Shown: positions 24,020 through 32,571, counted from the stretch's first letter. The stretch is DNA of 64,000 nucleotides from Nocardia neocaledoniensis (GCF_003182135.1 NZ_QGTL01000004.1:496001-560000); one strand, 5' to 3'. The notes: generated by a model not told the origin, from the letters alone. A program made the numbers and translations.

Positions 24020-24643
24020 TCAGCCGAAGATGAGGCCCTTGCCCTGCGTCACCGCGCGGGCGAAGCGATCCTGCACGTCGGCCCAGTTGACGACGTTCCA
24101 GAACGCGGTCACGTAGTCGGCCTTGACGTTCTTGTACTGCAGGTAGAAGGCGTGCTCCCACATGTCGACCTGCAGCAGCGGGATGATGCCGAGCGGCACG
24201 TTGGCCTGCTGGTCGTACAGCTGGAAGGTCAGCAGCTTCTGACCCAGGGTGTCGTAACCCAGGACGGCCCAGCCGGAGCCCTGCAGGCCGTTGGCGGCCG
24301 CGGTGAACTGCGCGCGGAACTTGTCGAACGAACCGAACTGGTCGTCGATCGCGGCGGCCAGGTCGCCGACCGGCTTGTCGCCACCGTTGGGGGAGAGGTT
24401 CTTCCACCAGATGGAGTGGTTGGTGTGACCACCCAGGTGGAACGCCAGGTTCTTCTCGTTGAGGAAGATGGCGGCATGGTCGCCGGCCTCACGGGCGGCT
24501 TCCAGCTTCTCCAGCGCGGCGTTCGCGCCGGCGACGTAGGCGGCGTGGTGCTTGGTGAAGTGGATCTCGTTGATCTGTCCGGAGATGTGCGGCTCCAGCG
24601 CGCTGAAGTCCCAATCGAGTTCGGGCAGTGTGTAGACGGCCAC
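24020..24643 (-). CDS. sodA: Superoxide dismutase (Fe/Mn family)
   Basis: 207 residues from GTG 24643 (preceded by AAAGGGA), giving the usual start [20 protein letters not shown]. Metal ligands are visible in [34 protein letters not shown] and [20 protein letters not shown]. The protein converts superoxide to hydrogen peroxide and oxygen. Mycobacterial and nocardial enzymes of this type are often secreted without a classical signal peptide, and none is seen here. A terminator follows. The Mn exporter with its Mn riboswitch lies 1 kb downstream. I cannot decide Fe versus Mn preference. Confidence 0.94.
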   Translation of the reverse strand: MAVYTLPELDWDFSALEPHISGQINEIHFTKHHAAYVAGANAALEKLEAAREAGDHAAIFLNEKNLAFHLGGHTNHSIWWKNLSPNGGDKPVGDLAAAIDDQFGSFDKFRAQFTAAANGLQGSGWAVLGYDTLGQKLLTFQLYDQQANVPLGIIPLLQVDMWEHAFYLQYKNVKADYVTAFWNVVNWADVQDRFARAVTQGKGLIFG

Positions 24644-24780
24644 GATGTCCCTTTCCGTGTGTCGGGCTGTGTGCGCCCATTCGGTCGAGCACACCAACCA
24701 TCATTCGTACACCCGCTCGCTGCAACCGCAGGCGTGCGGCCCCGCATTCCCGCGCGGAGCGGATGTCGACGCGGTCGGGC

Positions 24781-25392
24781 TTACAGCGGTGGGGCGACCT
24801 CGGCCTTCGAGGCCCTGGCGTCACCGGCATCGTGAGCGGCCCACCAGCGCCTGCCGCCCTCGATGAACTCGGCCATCGGAATCTCACGACCGCTCGGGTC
24901 GGAGACGGTGATCCTGTCGAACCAGACGCGGACGTCGAGTTCGCGCGGATCGATGCCCTCTTCCTGGGAGAACTCGATGACATGCGCCGCGATCCGGTGC
25001 TCGAGCACCGTGTCGAAGCTGAGCAGCTCGCTCCACAGCGTCCAGCCGCTGTCGTCGAGGTCGATGAATTCCCAGCCGTGCAGCCCGCCGCCGCCGAAGC
25101 TCTCGATGGCTTCGTCGAGCTGGTCGAGGGTGAGGGGGAGGACGCGGGCGTCGATATCGTCCCAGCGCTGGATGCGCAGGGACGCGGCGACCCGGGTGAC
25201 TCCGGTGAAGGTGAGCAGGACTTTCGACTCGGTCGGTGCCGAGCTGTCGGCGGGTAGCGTCAGCACCTCGAGAGCGAGCTGCAGGCGCCCCGCCGCGGCG
25301 TCCACCTCTACTCCGAGACAGGTTGATTCGGACAAAGCGGTATTCAGGCCGTTGATGTCGAAACTGTCGAGTAGCCCCCTGCTCGTGTTCAT
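24781..25392 (-). CDS. Hypothetical soluble protein
   Basis: 203 residues from ATG 25392. It has no signal peptide or membrane helix and is acidic, with alternating hydrophobic strands (LGVEVDAAAGRLQLALEVLT, VLLTFTGVTRVAASLRIQRW). A motif LHGWEFIDLDDSGWTLWSEL sits near the middle. The family is not recognised. It stands alone between the sodA promoter region and a gene-free stretch, transcribed toward sodA. The 24644-24780 gap shows no obvious terminator. Confidence 0.5.
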   Translation of the reverse strand: MNTSRGLLDSFDINGLNTALSESTCLGVEVDAAAGRLQLALEVLTLPADSSAPTESKVLLTFTGVTRVAASLRIQRWDDIDARVLPLTLDQLDEAIESFGGGGLHGWEFIDLDDSGWTLWSELLSFDTVLEHRIAAHVIEFSQEEGIDPRELDVRVWFDRITVSDPSGREIPMAEFIEGGRRWWAAHDAGDARASKAEVAPPL

Positions 25393-25520
25393 GCGCCCAG
25401 GCTACCGATCCGGCCGCCCAGATCCCAGGATTTAGGATTTTCTCTAGTGTTGTCGTTTTTTATGGAACCGATCGGCCTCGGCTCGCGTCCAAGTAGATGT
25501 CGGGTCAGGTACAACCCTGG

Positions 25521-25555
25521 ATCCCGACGTCAGCGGCGGGCAGCCGCTCCGGGAT
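25521..25555. other. Two-part inverted repeat in the 25393-25760 gene-free stretch
   Basis: ATCCCG (25521-25526) pairs with CGGGAT (25550-25555), and inside it AGCGGC (25532-25537) pairs with GCCGCT (25543-25548), leaving a GGGCA loop. The surrounding 370 bp have no convincing coding frame. They include an AT-rich tract at 25430-25455 and could hold a small RNA or regulatory leader. I can name nothing else in it. Confidence 0.3.
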
Positions 25556-25760
25556 GACATGGAGGGGAGTCCCGGATCGGTTGCCCCGCCCGCTGTTCTC
25601 CCCGATTCGACCTCGGTTGATAGCCCATACCTCGAAATGGTGTGCTGACCGATAGCTGAGACCTGTGGATCATCTTGTGGATTCTGTGGATAACCGCGAT
25701 CCATCCACAGACCGCGCCCACGGCAGCCCGAGCGCGGTCGCGGCATGGCAGGATCGAGGC

Positions 25761-26120
25761 GTGACGAGCTCCGAGGTCCCCACGGTGCCGGTGGGTGCGG
25801 TACCCGCCGCGTTCGACAGCGCGGAACCGGTCCCCGGTATCCAGCTGCTCGACGTGCGCGAACCCGACGAGTGGGAGCTCGGCCACGCGCCGGGCGCCAT
25901 CCACATCCCGATGGTCGACGTGCCCGCGCGCCTGGACGAGCTCGACATCGACGCCGAGCTGTACGTGGTGTGCAGGCAGGGCGGGCGCTCGATCGAGGTC
26001 GTCCGGTACCTGGCGCACATCGGGTACGAGGCGGTGAACGTCGCCGGCGGGATGGTGGCCTGGCAGCAGACCGGCCGTCCGGTGGTCGCCGACGGCGAGC
26101 ACGAAGCCAAGATCTACTAG
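25761..26120 (+). CDS. Rhodanese-like domain protein
   Basis: 119 residues from GTG 25761. It is a single rhodanese domain: IQLLDVREPDEWELGHAPGA, then IHIPMVDVP, and the active-site loop VVCRQGGRSIEVVRYL with the catalytic cysteine, ending NVAGGMVAWQQTGRPVV. Such proteins transfer sulphur or sense persulphide; single-domain forms are common and the acceptor is unknown. It lies 19 bp upstream of the DUF4328 gene on the same strand, so co-transcription is likely. Confidence 0.88.
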   Translation: MTSSEVPTVPVGAVPAAFDSAEPVPGIQLLDVREPDEWELGHAPGAIHIPMVDVPARLDELDIDAELYVVCRQGGRSIEVVRYLAHIGYEAVNVAGGMVAWQQTGRPVVADGEHEAKIY

Positions 26121-26139
26121 TCCGGAACGGGGTGCGCGG

Positions 26140-27141
26140 GTGAGTTCGGTGGTGCAACCATGTGCGCGCTGTGGCGCGCGCTGGGCTGTGCAGGGCGCAC
26201 CGATGCACTGGTGCCCGCGCTGCCGTGGCGTGCTGCTCTCGCCGGGCCGGGTCGACGCGCCCGCGTCCCAGCGCAACTACCGCTGGGTCGCCCGCAGGCC
26301 GGACCACCGGCTGCGCAAGGCCGCGAATTCGACCGTGGCCGCCCCGCCCGGCCCCACCCCGCGCTACACCGAGGTCCCGCGCTGGGGCCTGCTCGACCCG
26401 CCGCCCGCGCCCGCCCGCACGCCGGCGCGTCCGCTGCGCGGGATCGCCGAATCGCGCGACGTCCTGCTCGTGCTCACCGCGCTGGCCTTCCTGGTCGCCG
26501 CGGCCGCCGAATACGGCCGATACCTGATCCTGCTGCGCAACCGCACGACGCTGATCCCCAGCTGGCTGCTGTGGATCTCCGACATGTCGGTCTGGGTGTT
26601 CGGCGTCATCGCGCCGCTGTGCGCGCTGGCCACCGCGCTCGCGCTGGTCGGGTGGCTGATCGAGGCGCGCAAGGCCGCCTTCGCCGCGCAGGGCAGACGC
26701 GATCCGCGGCGCCGCTGGACCGTGCTCGCCGGCTGTCTCGTCCCCGGCGTGAATCTGATCTGGCCCGGCGTCTTCCTCACCGAATTGGTCGGCGCGAAGC
26801 CGGATCCGCGGGCCGAACGGGCCGTGCGGATCTGGTGGGCGGCCTGGGTGGCCAGCGGGCTGATCCTGGTCGCCGCCACGCTCTGGCGTGACGCGTCGAG
26901 TCTGCAGGCCGAGGCCGACGGCGTTTCCTTCACCGCATTCAGCGACCTGTGCGCGGCCGCCTTCGCGGTGCTCACGCTGTGGACGGTCCGCCTGCTCGAA
27001 GGCCGTGACCTGCGCGGCGCGCCGCGCTCGGCGCACCGCTGGGTGATGGCCGCCGACCCGGCCGAGGTCGTCATCGCCCCGGTCACCCCGGGCGAGCGGG
27101 ACGAGATCGAGAATTCGCAAGAGGAGGTTGTGGCCAAGTGA
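26140..27141 (+). CDS. DUF4328-type membrane protein with N-terminal zinc ribbon
   Basis: 333 residues from GTG 26140. The N-terminus carries a zinc ribbon (CARCGARWA with a second CPRC twenty residues on). It is followed by a Pro-rich linker and about five transmembrane helices (about residues 107-128, 142-172, 195-215, 233-252 and 265-285). The layout fits the actinobacterial DUF4328 family, which has no assigned function. It overlaps the phosphodiesterase gene by 4 nt. From memory the same pair exists as Rv3843c-glpQ1, suggesting a conserved functional link. Confidence 0.7.
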   Translation: MSSVVQPCARCGARWAVQGAPMHWCPRCRGVLLSPGRVDAPASQRNYRWVARRPDHRLRKAANSTVAAPPGPTPRYTEVPRWGLLDPPPAPARTPARPLRGIAESRDVLLVLTALAFLVAAAAEYGRYLILLRNRTTLIPSWLLWISDMSVWVFGVIAPLCALATALALVGWLIEARKAAFAAQGRRDPRRRWTVLAGCLVPGVNLIWPGVFLTELVGAKPDPRAERAVRIWWAAWVASGLILVAATLWRDASSLQAEADGVSFTAFSDLCAAAFAVLTLWTVRLLEGRDLRGAPRSAHRWVMAADPAEVVIAPVTPGERDEIENSQEEVVAK

Positions 27142-27905
27142 GCCAGGGCAATCGCGCGCCGTTCGTGGTGGCGCATCGTGGCGCGTCCGCGGCGCGCCCC
27201 GAGCACACCCTCGCCGCCTACGAGCTGGCGCTGGAGGAAGGCGCCGACGGGGTCGAGTGCGACGTCCGGCTGACCCGCGACGGGCACCTGGTCTGCGTGC
27301 ACGACCGCACCGTCGACCGCACCTCCGATGCCACCGGCCTGGTCAGCGAACTGACCCTGGACGAGCTACGCGACATGAACTTCGGCACCGCCGAGCGGCC
27401 GGAGGGCGTGCTCGCCCTCAGCGACCTGATCGGCCTCGTGCTCGACTGGCGCAGCAGGCCGACCAAGCTGTTCATCGAGACCAAGCACCCGGTGCGCTAC
27501 GGCGCCCTGGTGGAGAACAAGGTGCTCGCCGAACTGCAGCGCTTCGGCATCGCCACGCCCGCCTCGGCCGATCATTCCCGGGCCGTGGTGATGTCGTTCG
27601 CGGCGACCGCGGTCTGGCGGATCCGCCGCGCCGCGCCGCTGCTGCCGACGGTGCTGCTCGGTGAGTCCTCGCGCTTCCTCGGCGGCGGCGCCGCGACCAC
27701 GGTCGGCGCGACCGCGGTGGGACCCTCGGTCAAGACGCTGCGCGAGCATCCGGAACTGGTCGACAAGGCCGCCGCGGCGGGCCGGGCCACCTACTGCTGG
27801 ACCGTCGACGAGCCCGACGACGTGAAATTGTGCGCCGACCTGGGCGTGAGCTGGGTCGCAACCAATCATCCCGGCCGCACGAAGGCCCTGCTCGCAGGCG
27901 TCTGA
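27138..27905 (+). CDS. glpQ: Glycerophosphodiester phosphodiesterase
   Basis: 255 residues from GTG 27138, overlapping the previous stop (GTGA). The GDPD active site is clear: FVVAHRGASAARPEHTLAAY, then GADGVECDVRLTRDGHLVC and VHDRTVDRTSD, and KLFIETKHP with another acidic ligand. It ends CWTVDEPDDVKLCADLGVSW as is typical of the family. It hydrolyses glycerophosphodiesters such as glycerophosphocholine to glycerol 3-phosphate and an alcohol. No signal peptide is seen, so it is probably cytosolic, as for GlpQ1-type enzymes. Confidence 0.9.
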   Translation: MSQGNRAPFVVAHRGASAARPEHTLAAYELALEEGADGVECDVRLTRDGHLVCVHDRTVDRTSDATGLVSELTLDELRDMNFGTAERPEGVLALSDLIGLVLDWRSRPTKLFIETKHPVRYGALVENKVLAELQRFGIATPASADHSRAVVMSFAATAVWRIRRAAPLLPTVLLGESSRFLGGGAATTVGATAVGPSVKTLREHPELVDKAAAAGRATYCWTVDEPDDVKLCADLGVSWVATNHPGRTKALLAGV

Positions 27906-27929
27906 GGTACCCGCCCATAAACTCCGTGC

Positions 27930-28850
27930 GTGGGTAAAAGCAAGCGGAACAGTCCGAAGCCCGACAGTAATCGGGCTCAGCGTCTCGCCGAGCGGCGTGC
28001 GGCGCAGGAGCAGGCATCGGCGGCCCCGACGCGGCCGTTCGAAGGTCTTGCTGCCGAATGTGATCTGGTGGCGCTGCGGGAGTTCGTGCCGTCGGCGACC
28101 GCGACCTTGAAGCTGGCGCCCGGTGTGGCGGCGCAGCGCGAGGTCACCCTGGCGACGGTGCTGCCCGGCGCCGTGGCCGCGCTGGTGCGCGCCGGTGACG
28201 AGCCCGTCGGTTTCGTCGGCACCCAGGTGCAGCATCAGGGCGTCGACCCCTCGGCCGATATCGCGGCGGCGATCCTGTGGACCCAGTCCGCGGAGGCCGG
28301 CGAGTCGCTGGAATCGGCCGGTGCGGTCGACGGTGGCCCGCGACTGGCCGACGTCATCGATCCGGGCGCCGACCTCGAGCTCACCGTGCACCAGGACTTC
28401 GACTGGTGGGTGCCCGAGGGCGTCACCCCCGATCCGCAGGTGGCGGCCACGATCGAGCAGGCCAAGCAGGCGATCATGCCCTCGGCCCGCCTGGATCTGG
28501 GTGCCGACGGCGTCGGCGCGGCCTGGTGGGTCGACGCGGGCGAGAAGGCGCACGTGCGCTGGGTGCGACCCGAGGACGAGGACAAGCTGATGCTGGCCCT
28601 GGCTCGCGTGCACGCGCAGGGCGGCCTGCACATGGGCGAGGGTTCGCGCTTCGCCGGTTCCTTCCGCACGCACGGCGTGCTGGTGCCGGTGTTCGACCTC
28701 GATCCCGAACTGCACCCCACCGAGTGGGAGGCGCCCGCCCGCGAATTCGGTGCGCGCCTGGCCGAGGCGCTGGCCTCGGATGCCCCGATGACCGGCGAGG
28801 AGCGCCGCTCGCGCGACGGTCTGCGTGGGCGTCAGGTCACGCTGCGCTGA
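27930..28850 (+). CDS. DUF5926 family protein
   Basis: 306 residues from GTG 27930. The basic N-terminus (MGKSKRNSPKPDSNRAQRLA, ERRAAQEQ) leads into a soluble domain with the recurring segments DLELTVHQDFDWWVPEGVT, GAAWWVDAGEKAHVRWVRPE and GSRFAGSFRTHGVLVPVFDL. This pattern matches the actinobacterial DUF5926 proteins, which have no assigned activity. The lysine/arginine-rich start suggests nucleic-acid contact, but that is only inference. It follows the phosphodiesterase gene by 24 bp on the same strand. Confidence 0.7.
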   Translation: MGKSKRNSPKPDSNRAQRLAERRAAQEQASAAPTRPFEGLAAECDLVALREFVPSATATLKLAPGVAAQREVTLATVLPGAVAALVRAGDEPVGFVGTQVQHQGVDPSADIAAAILWTQSAEAGESLESAGAVDGGPRLADVIDPGADLELTVHQDFDWWVPEGVTPDPQVAATIEQAKQAIMPSARLDLGADGVGAAWWVDAGEKAHVRWVRPEDEDKLMLALARVHAQGGLHMGEGSRFAGSFRTHGVLVPVFDLDPELHPTEWEAPAREFGARLAEALASDAPMTGEERRSRDGLRGRQVTLR

Positions 28851-28936
28851 ACAAAATGAAATAAGCTCCTTTCACATGTCGGGTCGGCTAGGTTCACGCC
28901 TACGCCGACCAACCGGCGAAGTGAAAAGAGGACATC

Positions 28937-29032
28937 ATGGAATTTCTGGGATCTGTCGCCGGTCTCGCGCAGATGGTGATCGGCACCATCCTCGCCAACA
29001 CCGGCTCGGGTGGCTCCGGCTCCGGCTGGTGA
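28937..29032 (+). CDS. 31-residue peptide with hydrophobic helix and Gly/Ser tail
   Basis: ATG 28937 is preceded by AAGAGGACATC, a strong ribosome-binding site. The product reads MEFLGSVAGLAQMVIGTILA followed by NTGSGGSGSGW: one hydrophobic or amphipathic helix, then a flexible tail. The gene is isolated, with its own AT-rich upstream region (28851-28920) and a 14-bp terminator 8 bp after its stop, so it looks like a complete transcription unit. Small amphipathic peptides of this kind include corynebacterial porin subunits and membrane micropeptides. I cannot assign it. Confidence 0.6.
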   Translation: MEFLGSVAGLAQMVIGTILANTGSGGSGSGW

Positions 29033-29039
29033 ACGCACG

Positions 29040-29074
29040 ACGGATTCGGCTCGCTGCCCGCGAGCCGAATCCGT
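29040..29074. terminator. Bidirectional terminator between the small gene and ferritin
   Basis: ACGGATTCGGCTCG (29040-29053) pairs perfectly with CGAGCCGAATCCGT (29061-29074) across a 7-nt loop. It serves the small plus-strand gene and the convergent ferritin gene ending at 29085. Confidence 0.85.
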
Positions 29075-29084
29075 CAGCGGCGAA

Positions 29085-29633
29085 CTAGACGCTGCCGCCC
29101 GCGACGCTCGGGGCGCCCGAAGCTTCCTTCGGCGCGCTCAACTCGCGCCACATGAACGCCTCCAGATCGAACAGGTTCGACCCGGCACGATCGGCGATGT
29201 TGAGCAGCGTGGTCATGTTGGCCACTTCCTCGACCTGTTCCTTCAGGAACCACTGCATGAACTGCTCGCCGAGGTAATCGCCTTCCTCGCGGGCGGTGCT
29301 GGCCAGCCGGATGATCTGGTCGGTGACCGTCTTCTCCTGGGCCAGCGCCAGCTCGATCGGCTCGCGCGCCGACTCGAAGTTCGACTTCGCCGCGTCGACG
29401 CCGGCGATCTCGACGCTGATGTCGCGGTCGAGGAAATACTGCACGATCATCAACGCGTGATTGCGCTCTTCGACCGACTGCGCGTAGAACCGCTTGGCCA
29501 GCTGCGGCAGGTCGTTGTTGTCGAACCACACCGCAATGGCGATGTACTGATGCTCGGCATTGAACTCATGCCGGATCTGATCTTGGAGCAGGCTGTGGAA
29601 TTTGCTGCGCGGGGGTTCCGGATGAATCGACAT
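29085..29633 (-). CDS. bfrB: Ferritin (BfrB-like iron storage protein)
   Basis: 182 residues from ATG 29633. The sequence closely follows mycobacterial BfrB: KFHSLLQDQIRHEFNAEHQY, then FYAQSVEERNHALMIVQYFL, RDISVEIAGVDAAKSNFESA, and QFMQWFLKEQVEEVANMTTL. Ferroxidase ligands are present (Glu of HEF, Glu and His of EERNHA, Glu residues of the EQVEEV helix). It stores iron as a ferric mineral in a 24-subunit shell. An IdeR-like palindrome at 29702-29720 precedes it. The C-terminal tail SGAPSVAGGSV also resembles BfrB. A second, altered ferritin gene lies directly upstream. Confidence 0.92.
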   Translation of the reverse strand: MSIHPEPPRSKFHSLLQDQIRHEFNAEHQYIAIAVWFDNNDLPQLAKRFYAQSVEERNHALMIVQYFLDRDISVEIAGVDAAKSNFESAREPIELALAQEKTVTDQIIRLASTAREEGDYLGEQFMQWFLKEQVEEVANMTTLLNIADRAGSNLFDLEAFMWRELSAPKEASGAPSVAGGSV

Positions 29634-29701
29634 GGCCGCCACATTAGACCTGGTCAAAGGGGGTTGTCATCCAAGTGCAACCTTATTGAGGGAAGTATTT
29701 C

Positions 29702-29720
29702 CTAAGGTAGCGCTCCCTAA
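29702..29720 (-). promoter_or_regulatory. IdeR-like iron box before bfrB
   Basis: Minus-strand TTAGGGAGCGCTACCTTAG agrees with the IdeR consensus TTAGGTTAGGCTAACCTAA at 12 of 19 positions and is strongly palindromic about AGCGCT. It overlaps the last codons of the upstream ferritin gene and ends about 70 bp before the bfrB start. In M. tuberculosis IdeR activates bfrB when iron is plentiful, so an IdeR site is expected here. The match alone is moderate. Confidence 0.5.
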
Positions 29721-30256
29721 CTGAGCCTGCCCTGACCGGCCATTCTCGGCGCCGTCTTGTCGGCTGGAACAGCACCGTTGAGTTCCCGGCGGATGAATTC
29801 CTCCACCTGGAACAAATTGTCCTGGCGGTCGAGCACGGTCAGCAGTGTGGTCATCGTCGCAACGTCGTCCACCTGGTTACGCAGGAACCACTGCACGAAT
29901 TGTTCGCCGAGATAATCGCCGGCGTCCCGGGCGGCCGCGGCCAAGGCGCTGATCTGTCCGGTGGCCGTTTGCTCACGTTCGAGCAGGAAGGCGATGGCGG
30001 CGCGCGGCGAATCGTATTCCTCGCGCACCTCGTCGAGTCCGCCGATCGTCACGGCGATATCGCGGTCGAGCAGATACTGGACCATCCGCATCGCGTGGCC
30101 GCGGTTCTCGGCCGCGCGGGTATAGGTCTGCGCGGCCAGCTCGGGTAGCCGCTGCGTGTCGAAATAGACTGCGGCGGACAGGTATTGCTGCGCCGTGGTC
30201 AGACCGTGCCGGATCTGGTCGCGCAGCAGCTCGGTGAACGAACGGTCCTCGGCCAT
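29717..30256 (-). CDS. Ferritin-like paralogue with degenerate ferroxidase centre
   Basis: 179 residues from ATG 30256. It aligns with the adjacent BfrB from end to end (LLRDQIRHGLTTAQQYLSAA, YLLDRDIAVTIGGLDEV, GDYLGEQFVQWFLRNQVDDV). Several ligands are changed: HEF becomes HGL (Glu lost), EERNHA becomes AENRGHA (second Glu to Asn), and KEQVEE becomes RNQVDD. The His of the centre is kept. It probably cannot oxidise iron efficiently and may co-assemble with BfrB or serve another role. It is 9 nt from the LCP gene upstream and so may be expressed with it. Confidence 0.8.
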   Translation of the reverse strand: MAEDRSFTELLRDQIRHGLTTAQQYLSAAVYFDTQRLPELAAQTYTRAAENRGHAMRMVQYLLDRDIAVTIGGLDEVREEYDSPRAAIAFLLEREQTATGQISALAAAARDAGDYLGEQFVQWFLRNQVDDVATMTTLLTVLDRQDNLFQVEEFIRRELNGAVPADKTAPRMAGQGRLS

Positions 30257-30265
30257 GCTTCGACG

Positions 30266-31648
30266 TTACCGCGTGAGCAGGTCCTCGGGAATCTGCTGAT
30301 CCTTGGCGAGCGCATCGAAGAAGCCGGGCGCCTTGGACTTGTCCCAGAGCAGCACATTGCCCACATCGGTGTCGTCGAAGCCGCCGATCGGCACGCTCGT
30401 GGTCACGGTGTCGCCGCGCATCGCCCAGCCGAGCGCGGCCAGATTCCAGATATGGTCGCCGTCGTCGACCTTCAGCGAACCGGCCACACCGGTGGCCATC
30501 GGCCACAGTGCGAACGGATTGGCCAGCGTGCCCGCGCTCGTCGCCTTCTTCAGCAGCGCCGACATGAACATCCGCTGATGGTTCATCCGGTCGACATCGG
30601 CGTTCGGGGTGGCCCTGGTGCGCACGAAACCGAGCGCCTGCGGACCACTCAGCTTCTGACAGCCGGCGGGCAGATCGAGCCCGGCCAGCGGGTCGACGAT
30701 CGGTTCGTCGAGGCACATCTCGATGCCGTCGAGCGCGTCGACGACGCCGGCGAACCCGCCGAAACCGATCTGCGCGTAATGGTCGATCCGCACGCCGGTC
30801 GCCACCTCCACCGTCTGCACCAGCAGCGGCGCGCCGCCGAGCGCGAACGAGGCGTTCAGCTTGTCCTTGCCGTGGCCCGGAACGCTGACATACGAGTCGC
30901 GGGGCAGGCTCACCATCGTGGTCGGCCCCGACTCCGGGATGTGCACCAGCATGATCGTGTCGGTGCGTTCCGGCCCGGTGTCGCCGCCGGTGGCCAGTTC
31001 CGCTTCCTGCTCGGTGGACAGGTCGCCACGGCCGTCGGAGCCGACGAGCAGCCAGTTCGTGCCCGGCGTATCGCCGATCCGGTCGCTGTAGGAGGTGAGC
31101 GCGGGGATGCGGGTGAGCGAGTTGTCCAGGTGCACGATCGCGGCGATCAGCCCGACGATCAGGAGCACGACGATCAGCGTGAACCACCGGAACGGATGAC
31201 GCCTGCGCCGCCGGCGCGGCGGCCGCTCCTGCCTGCCCGCGTCGACCGGTGGTGGCGTGCGTCGCGGCGGCACGCGATCGTGGTGCGGCACCGGGCGCTG
31301 GGTGGGGGCGTGCCGGACCGGTTCGCGATACGGGACCGGGCGCTGGGTCGGCGCGTGCGGGCGCGGTTTCGGCTGCTCGGGCGGCATCTGCGAGTAGGCG
31401 AGCGGCTGGTCGCGGCCGTCGCGGTGCAGCACCTGGGTGGGTTCGATGTGCGATGCGGGACGGCCGGGGGCGGGATTGTGCCGGACCGTCGGGTCGTGCG
31501 GACCGCCGTGCCGGACCGTCGGGTCGTTGCCGGGCGGCACCGGTCGGCCGCCCGGACGCGGGCGCCCCTGGGGCGGCGGCAGCGGAGGGCCACCGGGGCG
31601 GCCCGTCGGCGGCACCCGGCGCCTGCGTGGATCATCGCCGTTCATCAC
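30266..31648 (-). CDS. LCP (LytR-CpsA-Psr) family cell-wall ligase
   Basis: 460 residues, GTG at 31648 (ATG 31645 follows directly). A long Pro/Arg-rich cytoplasmic N-terminus holds short internal repeats (DPTVRH twice, HAPTQRPVP twice). Then comes one transmembrane helix at about 153-175 and an extracellular LCP domain: NWLLVGSDGRGDL, RTDTIMLVHIPESGPTTMVS, LPRDSYVSVPGHGKDKLNAS, RTRATPNADVDRMNHQRMFM. The Arg/Asp pyrophosphate-lipid contacts are present. LCP enzymes join arabinogalactan or other polymers to peptidoglycan. It corresponds in position to Rv3840 of M. tuberculosis, though domain details may differ. Confidence 0.85.
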   Translation of the reverse strand: MMNGDDPRRRRVPPTGRPGGPPLPPPQGRPRPGGRPVPPGNDPTVRHGGPHDPTVRHNPAPGRPASHIEPTQVLHRDGRDQPLAYSQMPPEQPKPRPHAPTQRPVPYREPVRHAPTQRPVPHHDRVPPRRTPPPVDAGRQERPPRRRRRRHPFRWFTLIVVLLIVGLIAAIVHLDNSLTRIPALTSYSDRIGDTPGTNWLLVGSDGRGDLSTEQEAELATGGDTGPERTDTIMLVHIPESGPTTMVSLPRDSYVSVPGHGKDKLNASFALGGAPLLVQTVEVATGVRIDHYAQIGFGGFAGVVDALDGIEMCLDEPIVDPLAGLDLPAGCQKLSGPQALGFVRTRATPNADVDRMNHQRMFMSALLKKATSAGTLANPFALWPMATGVAGSLKVDDGDHIWNLAALGWAMRGDTVTTSVPIGGFDDTDVGNVLLWDKSKAPGFFDALAKDQQIPEDLLTR

Positions 31649-31758
31649 TGTCGAACTCTACTGATCGTCGGGTGCGCGGGCTCGGTTGTGCGCGCTCGGT
31701 CACTACTGGATACCCCGCGCGCGGTGACCTGTTAGCGCGAAACGCGGTGACACGCCGC

Positions 31759-32532
31759 TCACGGCAGCCAACCGACGCGTCCGCGCAGCACGTTGTAGCC
31801 GAGATAAGCGACCGCGTCGATCGTCGCGTGCGCCAGGATCAGCGGCCACAGCCGGTTGGTGCGCTGCCAGTACCGCCCGAAGATCAGGCCCATCACGATG
31901 TTGCCGAGCCCGCCGCCGAGCCCCTGGTACAGGTGATAGCTGCCGCGCAGCAGCGCCGACGCCACCAGCGACCGGTTCTCCGACCAGCCCAGCTTGCGCA
32001 GCCGGGTGATCAGGTAGGCCACCACGAGGATCTCCTCGGCGACCGAGTTCGCGCAGGCGGCCAGGATCAGCACCGGCAGGCGCCACCACTCCGACAGCGA
32101 ACTCGGCACGATGGTGACGCTCACGCCGAGCGCGTGCGCGATCAGATACAGCCCGAGCCCCGGCAACCCGATCACCGCGGCCAGCGCCAACCCCGGCACC
32201 ACATCGGCGCGGCCGATCCGGGCCAGCCCGATCAGCCGCGGCCCGATCCCGCTGCGCCACAACAGATACAGCCCGAGCGCGGCCCAGGCCAGCAGCCGGG
32301 TGATGCCGACGAGCTGGAACAGCAGATCCAGGAAGGAGTTGTCGGACCGCGAGGCGTTCAGCGCCACGGTTCGTCCGCCGACCCCGCCCGGTGAGAGCGC
32401 GGAGTCGAGCAGCGACAGGCCGGCACTGAGGCCGCTCAACCCGAAGGTCACCAGCAGGACGACGGCGATCTCCACCCGGAGACCGAACCGTTCCCGCTCG
32501 CTCAGCTCGGTCGTGGGAGGGTCCAGGCGCAT
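31759..32532 (-). CDS. CPBP-family intramembrane glutamic endopeptidase
   Basis: 257 residues with about seven hydrophobic segments. The CPBP motifs are recognisable: a Glu pair in CANSVAEEILVVAYLITRLR, LLRGSYHLYQGLGGGLGNIV with the conserved His, and WPLILAHATIDAVAYLGY near the C-terminus. CPBP proteases cleave membrane substrates (eukaryotic Rce1, bacteriocin immunity proteins); here the substrate is unknown. The motif after the Glu pair lacks the common Arg, so the active site is slightly atypical. It lies 110 bp upstream of the LCP gene on the same strand. Confidence 0.8.
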   Translation of the reverse strand: MRLDPPTTELSERERFGLRVEIAVVLLVTFGLSGLSAGLSLLDSALSPGGVGGRTVALNASRSDNSFLDLLFQLVGITRLLAWAALGLYLLWRSGIGPRLIGLARIGRADVVPGLALAAVIGLPGLGLYLIAHALGVSVTIVPSSLSEWWRLPVLILAACANSVAEEILVVAYLITRLRKLGWSENRSLVASALLRGSYHLYQGLGGGLGNIVMGLIFGRYWQRTNRLWPLILAHATIDAVAYLGYNVLRGRVGWLP

Positions 32533-32571
32533 GTCGCGCAGTGTAGGCAGTGCGCGTGGCGAGGGCTCGGC

